NCBI GenBank assembly: GCA_020054355.1
Contig: JAGVLI010000577.1
Coordinates: 1-5,533, forward strand
Length of the DNA stretch: 5,533 nt
Reading direction: 5' to 3'
Origin: Planctomycetales bacterium
GTDB lineage: Bacteria > Planctomycetota > Planctomycetia > Gemmatales > Gemmataceae
Positions 1 to 5,269 of the stretch are shown here, in pieces (the first letter of the stretch is position 1; the number at the start of each line of letters is the position of its first letter). A program made the position numbers and the translations under genes. The notes beneath the pieces were generated by a model. The model did not search any database. It worked only from the letters and a program-made list of their open reading frames with translations, and was not told the origin of the DNA.

Positions 1-941
1 GCCGCATCCTGGTCCTTGAGGGCGGCGGTGAAGGCCGGCAGCACCGCCTTGCCGTCCGCGCCGACCTGCGCCAGGGTCAGCAGGACGCTACGTCGCACTT
101 CCACGTCCGGGTCTTGCAGCAATCCGAGCAGACCGGGGATGGCTTCCTTCGCTTCCGCGCCGATCAGTCCCAGATCGCGGACGGCCTGGACGCGCTGGTC
201 GCGGTTCGGATGCTGGAGCGACTTGACCAGCGCCGGCACCATCTCCTTGGCCAGCCAGCCGGCGACCAGGTCGCGCTTCGGGTTGTAGTCGTGGATCTTG
301 GGACTGACCTTCAACCCCTGGACCTTGCCCCGGCCCGCACGCAAGTCATCGCGATTGCCCTCGACCAGGACTGGGACCACCGCTTCCTTGCCCGTCAGCA
401 TGACTTCGAGCGCGGCCGACAGCTGGGCCGGGCTGCCGCAGTGCCAGCGGCTCAGGAGCGTCGGGTCGGCGTAGATGCTGTACCAGAACTCCCAGTCCCG
501 CCGGGGGCACATGGTGGCATACCAAAGGCCGTCGATGTAGGTATGCCCGAAATCGCCGTAGGGGTCGTACTTCAAACAAAACATGACGGCCGTCTTGCCC
601 GGCTCGGCCCACTGCAGGGCGTACTTCCAGTCTTTCTCGTCAGGACGAATGGGCACGTCGCCGGGGCCGTTGTGGGCAGGCGTGTTCTTCAGATCGAAGA
701 CGTGCTTGATCGTCTCCTTGGGATACTTGCCCTTGAGGTCGCGGACCTTCGTGTAAATGATGACGCCCTTTTCCTTGCTGACCTTCTCGACGCGTACCAG
801 CGTGACATAAGTCGAATTGGACAGCTGGCCGAGCGTCGTCACCGGCACCGTGATGTAAGCGCGGGCGGGCTGGACCCAGAGCAGTCCCAGCAATAAGCCC
901 ACCAGCGTCAGCCACGCGGTCCGCGGATGCCAATGGTTCAC
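1..941 (-). CDS. Exported HEAT-repeat protein, N-terminal part (runs off left edge)
   Basis: The frame is open from a GTG at 941 to the window edge and gives 313 residues without a stop. Residues 1-28 form a clear signal peptide: a short start with H and R, a leucine-rich core (residues 11-23), then an A-R-A cleavage site before Y29, so the protein is probably exported. Residues 29-230 match no family I can name and contain scattered W, Y and C residues. From about residue 230 there are HEAT-like helical pairs, with motifs such as VPALVKSL, RVQAVRDLGLIG, IPGLLGLLQDPDVEVRR and VLPAFTAALKD, and these continue past the edge. HEAT repeats usually bind proteins, and no catalytic motif is visible. 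The GTG start is chosen because GGAG (950-953) lies 8 nt upstream, the signal peptide begins there, and an in-frame TAA lies further upstream. Exported HEAT proteins are common in planctomycetes. No link to the RNA-repair genes is evident. Confidence 0.85.
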   Translation of the reverse strand, partial: MNHWHPRTAWLTLVGLLLGLLWVQPARAYITVPVTTLGQLSNSTYVTLVRVEKVSKEKGVIIYTKVRDLKGKYPKETIKHVFDLKNTPAHNGPGDVPIRPDEKDWKYALQWAEPGKTAVMFCLKYDPYGDFGHTYIDGLWYATMCPRRDWEFWYSIYADPTLLSRWHCGSPAQLSAALEVMLTGKEAVVPVLVEGNRDDLRAGRGKVQGLKVSPKIHDYNPKRDLVAGWLAKEMVPALVKSLQHPNRDQRVQAVRDLGLIGAEAKEAIPGLLGLLQDPDVEVRRSVLLTLAQVGADGKAVLPAFTAALKDQDA

Positions 942-1013
942 GGCCAGTACTCCGTCTTGAGGATCGGGCGGCAGGAAATGCCTTCGAGTCAATTAACCGC
1001 AGGCAGCGGAACG

Positions 1014-1122
1014 TTACTTGTGGATCTTGAATCGTTCCAGCTGCGCGGCCAGAGTCTGATAATTCCGGAAAACCAATAGCTCGCCGCTGCACCCCGCCGG
1101 CTTCCTCCAGCACCCAGCGCAC
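1014..1122 (-). pseudogene. Decayed duplicate of the rtcR 3' end (Fis-type HTH remnant)
   Basis: Positions 1017-1121 align with the last part of the intact rtcR gene (1531-1643). By eye identity is about 80% over the distal 63 nt and about 90% over the proximal 37 nt, with an 8-nt deletion between them in this copy. Read on the minus strand, one frame gives VLEEAGGVQRRA. After the deletion another frame gives RNYQTLAAQLERFKIHK followed by TAA (1014-1016). The intact gene has ALEEAGGVQRRAAGLLGYRNYQTL and ends in LKINKESR. Only the DNA-binding helix-turn-helix is represented; no AAA+ or CARF sequence lies upstream of it, because similarity stops at about 1122. The frameshift and missing body mark it as a remnant. 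It could be a duplicate of the neighbouring gene or the tail of a lost paralogue. Confidence 0.75.
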
Positions 1123-1145
1123 GCCGTCAAAGGGGCAAAGTAATG

Positions 1146-1173
1146 TTGAGCGGCGCTTTAGTGCGCGTATGAT
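1146..1173 (+). promoter_or_regulatory. Candidate sigma-70-type promoter of the antitoxin gene
   Basis: TTGAGC (1146-1151) and TATGAT (1168-1173) are separated by 16 nt. This would start transcription near 1180 and leave a leader of about 28 nt before the ATG at 1208. The match to TTGACA/TATAAT is good, and the position immediately upstream of the toxin-antitoxin remnant fits. No obvious operator palindrome was seen. Planctomycete promoter consensus is poorly known, so this is a motif-level call. Confidence 0.4.
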
Positions 1174-1207
1174 GCAAGGAAGCAACAATGGGCGATGGGG
1201 GAAGAAG

Positions 1208-1432
1208 ATGGTAATTACCCTCGATTCCGCGTTGGAAGCTACACTGAACGAACTGGCCCGGCGACAGGGGGTTGCCCCTGAAGTGCTGGCGGTCAATGCC
1301 CTGCGCGAGCGTTTCCTTGCTGCCGCCCTGCAACCGCTGGATGAGTGGGAGCGCGGCCTCCTCGAAGCAGCGCGGCCCTGGGGGGTTTCCCTGCCCAATT
1401 CCGCTTTGAGCAGCGAAGGTCTCTACGATTGA
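1208..1432 (+). CDS. Type II antitoxin of a PIN-toxin (VapBC-like) pair
   Basis: A 74-residue protein, MVITLDSALEATLNELARRQ at the start. The N-terminal half (residues 1-40) looks like a small ribbon-helix-helix or VapB-like DNA-binding region: a beta strand (VITLD), then two helices (LEATLNELARRQG and PEVLAVNALRERFL). The C-terminal tail (residues 47-74, DEWERGLLEAARPWGVSLPN then SALSSEGLYD) is typical of antitoxins that precede PIN-domain toxins and would wrap around the toxin. The ATG at 1208 is chosen because GGGGGA (1197-1202) lies 5 nt upstream and the protein then begins directly with the beta strand; an in-frame ATG at 1169 would add 13 unlikely residues. The stop overlaps the start of the toxin remnant by one base (TGATG), the usual coupled arrangement. 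The reading frame is intact although the toxin is truncated, so it is now an orphan antitoxin unless it acts on a toxin elsewhere. Confidence 0.8.
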   Translation: MVITLDSALEATLNELARRQGVAPEVLAVNALRERFLAAALQPLDEWERGLLEAARPWGVSLPNSALSSEGLYD

Positions 1433-1491
1433 TGGCCTTTCTCATCGATACCACCATCCTGGTGCGGCTGGCGAACGCAACTGATTGCTGA
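1432..1491 (+). pseudogene. Truncated PIN-domain toxin (VapC-like), first 19 codons only
   Basis: Starting at the ATG that overlaps the antitoxin stop, the frame reads MAFLIDTTILVRLANATDC and then TGA (1489-1491). The LIDTTILVRLAN segment is the first strand and helix of PIN-domain toxins and includes the first acidic residue of the active site (D6). A complete VapC is about 130 residues and needs further acidic residues, all missing here. Similarity to a PIN toxin ends at about codon 18 and the sequence passes straight into the region beyond the rtcR 3' end, so the gene was cut by a deletion or rearrangement rather than by a single point mutation. It cannot encode an active ribonuclease. The evidence is a short motif, but its position and coupling to the antitoxin make the call secure. 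Confidence 0.75.
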
Positions 1492-1503
1492 AAATGGCAA
1501 GAC

Positions 1504-1528
1504 AAAAAAGCAAGCGAGTCAGCGACTC
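1504..1528 (-). terminator. Possible intrinsic terminator of rtcR
   Basis: On the minus strand the end of rtcR forms GAGTC-gct-GACTC (1528 to 1516), a 5-bp stem with a 3-nt loop. It is followed 6 nt later by six T residues (1509 to 1504). The hairpin overlaps the rtcR stop codon (1521-1519). The stem is short and the gap to the T run is longer than usual, so this is a weak terminator at best. Confidence 0.35.
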
Positions 1529-3108
1529 TCCTTGTTGATTTTCAACCGTTCCAGTTGCGCCGCCAGTGTCTGATAGTTTCGGTAGCCCAACAGCCCGGCG
1601 GCGCGGCGCTGCACCCCGCCGGCTTCTTCCAGCGCCCGGCGCAGGTAGTGCCGCTGAATCTGCTCCAGGTGCCGTTCCAGGGAAAAGCCTTCGCCCAGAG
1701 TCGCCTCCAGCAGATTTTCGACTGCCCGCCCCGGAACTTCTGCGACGGCATCGGCGAGGTCCCGCCGGTCGATGACCTCCACGTCGGTCATCACCGCGGC
1801 CTGCGTCAGCGTGTTGTGCAATTGGCGCACGTTGCCCGGCCAGGTGTGCTTCTTCACATATTCCAGGGCGGCGCTCGACAATCGCTTGGGCCGGAACCCA
1901 GGCTCTTGCCGGGCGAAATCGCGGTTGATGCGGTCCAGCAACCGGCCGGCGATCGGCACGATGTCCTCGCGCCGGTCGCGCAGCGGCGGCAGCTTGATGG
2001 TGATGACCGCCAGCCGGTAGTAGAGGTCTTCCCGGAATTGCTGCCGGGCCACGCCGTCGAGCAAGTCTCGATTGGTGGCGGCAATCACGCGGACGTCGCT
2101 GGTCAGCGGCCGTGTGTCCCCAACTCGACAAAACACGCGCTGGCACGGCTGGTGATCGGGCGGTTGCAGCACCCGCAGCAACTTGGCCTGCATCGCCGGG
2201 TCGCACTCGCCGACCTCATCGAGGAACAGCGTGCCGCCATCCGCCTCCCGGAACGCACCGTTGCGATCCTCCGTAGCGCCAGTGAAAGCCCCCTTCTTGT
2301 GCCCGAACAGCTCCGACTCCAGCAGTTCCCGAGCAATGGCGGCGCAGTTGATGGCCACGAACGGCCCACGGCGTCGCGGGCTGGCGTCGTGCATGGCCCG
2401 GGCGAATAGCTCCTTGCCCGTGCCGCTCTCGCCGAGGATCAAAACCGAAACGTCGCGCTGGGCGGCCCGCCGGGCACGGCCGACGGCGACCCGGATGCCC
2501 CGGCTGTTGCCGGCGATGTTTTGAAACCCCTGAACTTCCTGCGGACTCTGGCCGGCAAGCAGCTGGAGCCGGGCATCGGCGTCGCGCAGGACCTGCGGGA
2601 CGTAATCCACGACCATGTCGAAGGGAATCTCGGTGGTCCAGGCCCTGCCTTCGTGGGTCTGGAAGAACCTGGCCGGCTGGTACTTGCTCTTACCCAGCAG
2701 CACCCAGATGGCGGTCATCGTCGGCGTGCCGGGGCTGAGGTGGATACACAGCTCCAGGTCCGTTGCGCGCGGTAAGCCGACTACGGACGCGAGTTCAGCG
2801 TCCACGATCTTGAAAATCTCGGCGTAGTCGGTGGGGTCCTTGACCTTGACCGGATGCAGCACCGCCGCGCCGCCGATCCAGCGCGCGTACAGCCGGTTCC
2901 GCAGGCTGCCATGACCGGACAGCAGATGGACTTCGTCGAAGGATTCCTGATCCAACAGGGATTTGAGCGGCCCCGATTGCCCCGCCAGCGGCGTCGGCGG
3001 ATTCAAGCCCCGCAGCACTTCAGCCTGCTGGTCGGCGGGCAACGTGGCCGCCAGGGCGCGAAAGTCCGCGTACCCGATCCAGGAAAACAGGATTCTGCGG
3101 GACGGCAT
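1519..3108 (-). CDS. rtcR: RtcR-type CARF/sigma-54 transcriptional activator
   Basis: A 529-residue regulator expected to open sigma-54 promoters of RNA-repair genes in response to damaged RNA. Residues 1-190 form a CARF-type sensor: first strand RILFSWIG (5-12) and the ligand-site signature CIHLSPGTPTM (121-131) followed by WVLLGKSKYQPARFFQ, which resembles the corresponding part of E. coli RtcR. Residues 197-430 are the AAA+ domain: Walker A GESGTGKE (226-233), the sigma-54 contact loop GAFTGA (273-278), Walker B GGTLFLDE (291-298), sensor I AATNRDL (343-349), arginine-finger region FREDLYYRL (358-366) and sensor II WPGNVRQL (423-430). Residues 488-521 are a Fis-type helix-turn-helix. All motifs are intact, and the length is close to that of E. 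coli RtcR (about 530). ATG 3108 is chosen over an in-frame ATG at 3228 because the CARF strand begins there and a promoter-like sequence lies at 3146-3174; no ribosome binding site is evident. It is divergent from rsr, its likely target. The distinction from other CARF/sigma-54 regulators rests on the sensor motif and this neighbour. Confidence 0.9.
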   Translation of the reverse strand: MPSRRILFSWIGYADFRALAATLPADQQAEVLRGLNPPTPLAGQSGPLKSLLDQESFDEVHLLSGHGSLRNRLYARWIGGAAVLHPVKVKDPTDYAEIFKIVDAELASVVGLPRATDLELCIHLSPGTPTMTAIWVLLGKSKYQPARFFQTHEGRAWTTEIPFDMVVDYVPQVLRDADARLQLLAGQSPQEVQGFQNIAGNSRGIRVAVGRARRAAQRDVSVLILGESGTGKELFARAMHDASPRRRGPFVAINCAAIARELLESELFGHKKGAFTGATEDRNGAFREADGGTLFLDEVGECDPAMQAKLLRVLQPPDHQPCQRVFCRVGDTRPLTSDVRVIAATNRDLLDGVARQQFREDLYYRLAVITIKLPPLRDRREDIVPIAGRLLDRINRDFARQEPGFRPKRLSSAALEYVKKHTWPGNVRQLHNTLTQAAVMTDVEVIDRRDLADAVAEVPGRAVENLLEATLGEGFSLERHLEQIQRHYLRRALEEAGGVQRRAAGLLGYRNYQTLAAQLERLKINKESR

Positions 3109-3145
3109 GGCATGCACCAATTTTTTGGACGTAATGACAAATCCA

Positions 3146-3174
3146 TTTGTACCCAGTTGGCGATCCGCCCGCAA
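3146..3174 (-). promoter_or_regulatory. Candidate sigma-70-type promoter of rtcR
   Basis: Read on the minus strand, TTGCGG (3174-3169) and TACAAA (3151-3146) are separated by exactly 17 nt. Transcription would begin near 3139, leaving about 30 nt before the ATG at 3108. The -35 matches consensus at three positions and the -10 at four. The site lies downstream of the longer in-frame start at 3228 and therefore supports the shorter protein. It would give the activator basal expression independent of sigma-54. Confidence 0.3.
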
Positions 3175-3316
3175 CGTCGCTGCCAGCGAAAACAAACCGC
3201 GAGAGTTTCTGCCCGCGCCGTCATGCAAGAACTGCTTGCCCGGCGGACGTTTACGGCCCCGATATTTCCGTGGGAAGCAGTTGCGAGCGGCGAGACGGGT
3301 TCATGCACACCGTTTC

Positions 3317-3332
3317 CGGCATCCAGTGTGCT
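3317..3332 (+). promoter_or_regulatory. Candidate sigma-54 (-24/-12) promoter of rsr
   Basis: The sequence CGGCATCCAGTGTGCT has the invariant GG (3318-3319) and GC (3330-3331) with the required 10 nt between them. It keeps the CA after GG and the T before, and W after, the GC, compared with TGGCACGrNNNTTGCW. It differs at the first T, at CG of the -24 box and at one T of the -12 box. It points towards rsr and lies next to a gene for a sigma-54 activator, which is what the RtcR system requires. Transcription would start near 3343, leaving a leader of about 250 nt. Of the GG-N10-GC sites checked by eye on the plus strand between 3229 and 3595, this is the best match. Confidence 0.45.
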
Positions 3333-3416
3333 AAGGGAAGACCATCCTTCTCCGCTTCCTTGTTCGGCCGGCCTGAATTCCGGCGAGCCGATGGCGAAGG
3401 TTATCCGCTACACGTT

Positions 3417-3430
3417 CCGCCAAAAGGCGG
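3417..3430 (+). other. Perfect 5-bp hairpin with AAAA loop
   Basis: CCGCC (3417-3421) pairs with GGCGG (3426-3430) around the loop AAAA. It is the first compact hairpin of the rsr leader. It is followed by five G residues in total (3429-3433) and no T run, so it is not a terminator. Confidence 0.4.
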
Positions 3431-3463
3431 GGGTGCTGGATGCAGCTGGCATGGCCGGCAAAA

Positions 3464-3482
3464 CGCGGGCTCATCCCCCGCG
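3464..3482 (+). other. Anticodon-arm-like hairpin (6-bp stem, 7-nt loop CTCATCC)
   Basis: CGCGGG (3464-3469) pairs perfectly with CCCGCG (3477-3482) around a 7-nt loop. The loop has T at its second position and CAT at positions 3-5, exactly where U33 and a CAU anticodon sit in a tRNA. The stem ends with GGG/CCC next to the loop, as in initiator tRNA. The rest of a tRNA (D arm, TTCRA T loop, acceptor stem) is not recognisable around it, so it is not a tRNA gene. Confidence 0.4.
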
Positions 3483-3500
3483 AACTCATTCGGCGGGCAC

Positions 3501-3529
3501 GGTGAGGGGACAGCCCAAGTCCCCTCACC
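3501..3529 (+). repeat. Perfect 11-bp inverted repeat (stem-loop) in the rsr leader
   Basis: GGTGAGGGGAC (3501-3511) and GTCCCCTCACC (3519-3529) are perfect complements around the loop AGCCCAA. A further 4 bp can form outside it (GGCA 3496-3499 with TGCC 3534-3537) across an asymmetric internal loop. There is no T run after it, so an intrinsic terminator is unlikely. The stem lies about 65 nt before the rsr start and is the strongest local structure in the window. It could be the body of a small RNA, a processing site or a translation control element. Confidence 0.6.
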
Positions 3530-3583
3530 GACCTGCCAGGCGACGCGGTCGTCAATCACCGTTTCCACATTTTCCGGCCAACT

Positions 3584-3587
3584 GGAG
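3584..3587 (+). promoter_or_regulatory. Ribosome binding site supporting the TTG start of rsr
   Basis: GGAG lies 8 nt before the TTG at 3596, normal Shine-Dalgarno spacing. It follows immediately after the 3' strand of the possible leader closing stem (3574-3582), so leader folding could affect its access. Confidence 0.6.
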
Positions 3588-3595
3588 TCTGGGCC

Positions 3596-5269
3596 TTGAC
3601 CGCTTCCTATTCCCGGTATTTCTCGACCCGCCAGACCGTGCAGTCCGAACCGCTTCCCGGTAGCAACCAGGTTCCGAACAGCGCCGGCGGCTACGCCTTC
3701 GCCGTCGATGACTGGACGCGCCTCGACCGCTTCCTGATCCTGGGCGCGGAAGGTGGCAGCTACTACGCCGGTGAGCGGCAGCTCGCCGTCGAGAACGCCA
3801 AGGTGGTGTGGCGCTGCCTCAACAGTGACGGCTTGCGCACCGTGCAGCGGATCCTCGAAATCAGTGAGTCGGGCCGCGCTCCGAAGAACGATCCGGCCAT
3901 CCTGGCCCTGGCTATGTCCGCCAGCCTGGGAGACCTGGAAACCCGTACCGCCGCCCTGGCCGCCCTGCCGCGCGTGTGCCGGATCGGCACGCATCTGTTC
4001 CAGTTCGCGGAGAACATCGAGGCATTTCGCGGCTGGGGCCGCGCCTTGCGCCGGTCAGTCGCTGGCTGGTACACCCGCCTGGAGCCGCGCGCGTTGGCCT
4101 ATCAGCTCGGCAAATATCAGCAACGCAACGGCTGGTCGCATCGCGACCTGTTGCGGTTGGCCCACCCGAAAGTCGAAAAGGGTTCGCCCACGGAACGGGC
4201 GCTGGCCTGGGTGGCGGGCAAGTTCGACGCAACCGAGACTCCGGCCACCGATCCGCTCGCATTCCTCGGCGCCATGGAGCAGGCCAAGCGGGCGACGACG
4301 AAGTCGGAGATCGTCCGCCTCATCCGCGAGCATGAACTGGTCCGCGAGTGCATTCCCACGCAGTGGCTGAACGAGGCCGAGGTGTGGGAAGCCCTGCTCG
4401 ACAAGATGCCGTTGACGGCCCTGGTCCGCAACCTGGCGACGATGACCCGGATCGGCTTGCTGTCGCCGATGAGCGCTGCCGTCAGGAAGGTCGTAAGCGA
4501 CCTCGGCAACGCGCGGCGCTTGCAGCAATCCCGGCTCCATCCGGTGGCCCTGCTGGCGGCCCTGAAGACCTATGCCGCCGGTCGCGGAGAACGCGGCCGA
4601 AACTACTGGCAGCCGGCGCCGGAAATCGTGAGTGCCCTGGACGACGCCTTTCATGCGGCGTTTGGCAATGTCGAATCGACGGGCAAACGCTGGCTGCTGG
4701 CGCTGGATGTGTCCGGCAGCATGGCCGGCAGCACGATTGCCGGCATCCCCAACCTGTCCGCCCGCGAAGGGTCGGCCGCCCTGGCGCTGTTGACCGCGGC
4801 GACCGAGGCGGACCATCACATCGTCGGCTTCACCGGCCGAGGCTTCCGCATCAACGGCACGCAGCCTGTCACCGTGGGCGGCTGGGCCTGGCACGCGAAT
4901 AACGGCGCCGGGGTGGAACCGCTGCGCATCAGTCCGAGGCAACGGCTGGACGATGCGATCCGTGCCATCAGCGGTCTGCCGATGGGGCCGACCGACTGTG
5001 CCCTGCCGATGCTCTACGCCCTGGAGGCCAAGATCAAGGCGGATGTGTTTGTCGTCTACACCGACAGCGAAACCTGGCACGGACAGATTCACCCAGTTCA
5101 AGCATTGCGGCGTTACCGCGAGCGCCTGGGTATCTCGGCCAAGCTGATCGTCGTCGGCCTGGTGAGCAACGGCTTCACGATCGCCGACCCGGAGGATGGC
5201 GGAATGATGGATGCGATCGGCTTCGATACCGCCATGCCACGGCTCATCAGCGACTTTGCCGCCGCGTGA
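3596..5269 (+). CDS. rsr: Ro60/Rsr orthologue: TROVE and vWA domain RNA-binding protein
   Basis: A 557-residue cytoplasmic ring protein of the Ro60 family, which binds Y RNAs and misfolded or damaged RNAs and in some bacteria works with the exonuclease PNPase. Residues 1-60 hold the family's N-terminal signature: YSRYFSTRQT, PGSNQVPNSAGGYAFAVDDW and GGSYYAGE. The TROVE domain spans about residues 16-360 as alpha-helical HEAT-like repeats, including GWSHRDLLRLAHPK (179-192). The vWA domain follows at about 365-555 with a complete metal site: DVSGS (371-375), T466 in GPTDCALP and D490 in VYTDSETW. The length is normal for the family (about 540). The TTG start fits because it begins exactly where relatives begin and has GGAG 8 nt upstream. 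The gene is divergent from rtcR, downstream of a sigma-54-like site, and separated from it by a structured leader. No partner gene is visible before the right edge. Confidence 0.95.
   Translation: MTASYSRYFSTRQTVQSEPLPGSNQVPNSAGGYAFAVDDWTRLDRFLILGAEGGSYYAGERQLAVENAKVVWRCLNSDGLRTVQRILEISESGRAPKNDPAILALAMSASLGDLETRTAALAALPRVCRIGTHLFQFAENIEAFRGWGRALRRSVAGWYTRLEPRALAYQLGKYQQRNGWSHRDLLRLAHPKVEKGSPTERALAWVAGKFDATETPATDPLAFLGAMEQAKRATTKSEIVRLIREHELVRECIPTQWLNEAEVWEALLDKMPLTALVRNLATMTRIGLLSPMSAAVRKVVSDLGNARRLQQSRLHPVALLAALKTYAAGRGERGRNYWQPAPEIVSALDDAFHAAFGNVESTGKRWLLALDVSGSMAGSTIAGIPNLSAREGSAALALLTAATEADHHIVGFTGRGFRINGTQPVTVGGWAWHANNGAGVEPLRISPRQRLDDAIRAISGLPMGPTDCALPMLYALEAKIKADVFVVYTDSETWHGQIHPVQALRRYRERLGISAKLIVVGLVSNGFTIADPEDGGMMDAIGFDTAMPRLISDFAAA

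Larger units (their letters stand above)
3343..3595 (+). ncRNA. Structured leader upstream of rsr; candidate Y-RNA-like RNA
   Basis: No supportable reading frame fills this stretch, but it is rich in perfect hairpins: CCGCC-aaaa-GGCGG (3417-3430), CGCGGG-ctcatcc-CCCGCG (3464-3482) and an 11-bp stem (3501-3529). The two ends can also pair: 3362-3371 (GTTCGGCCGG) with 3574-3582 (CCGGCCAAC) gives 9 bp with one bulged C (3365). A closing stem with a bulged C is a known feature of the Ro60-binding site of vertebrate Y RNAs. In several bacteria the Y RNA gene lies beside rsr. The candidate of about 220 nt is longer than most Y RNAs, and a full tRNA-like module was not found. GC-rich sequence pairs easily by chance, and GGCCGG is self-complementary, so the function is an inference. 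It may instead be a regulatory 5' untranslated region. Confidence 0.3.

Noticed and set aside
114..896. Long plus-strand open frame opposite the HEAT-repeat gene
   Set aside because: It is the antisense shadow of the minus-strand gene, which has a signal peptide and repeats; the plus frame shows no family motifs.
942..1013. Promoter for the HEAT-repeat gene (TTGACT near 990)
   Set aside because: No -10-like hexamer occurs at suitable spacing.
1555..2409. Plus-strand open frame opposite rtcR
   Set aside because: It is antisense to the conserved AAA+ motifs of rtcR and is explained by high GC content.
3109..3228. Longer N-terminus for rtcR, starting at 3228
   Set aside because: The added 40 residues precede the first CARF strand and cover a promoter-like sequence; kept only as a low-interest alternative because of the LAATL repeat.
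3283..3295. TGGGAAGCAGTTGC as a sigma-54 promoter
   Set aside because: It has TGG and TTGC but the spacing is one base too short.
3447..3461. TGGCATGGCCGGCA as a sigma-54 promoter
   Set aside because: It has a good -24 box but GG and GC are two bases too close.
3495..3510. GGGCACGG at 3495-3502 as a sigma-54 -24 box
   Set aside because: The -24 box is nearly perfect but the -12 position reads GGGG rather than TTGC, and it lies inside the 11-bp hairpin.
3417..3540. A complete tRNA gene around the CAT-loop hairpin
   Set aside because: No D arm with GG, no TTCRA T loop and no matching acceptor strands could be placed.
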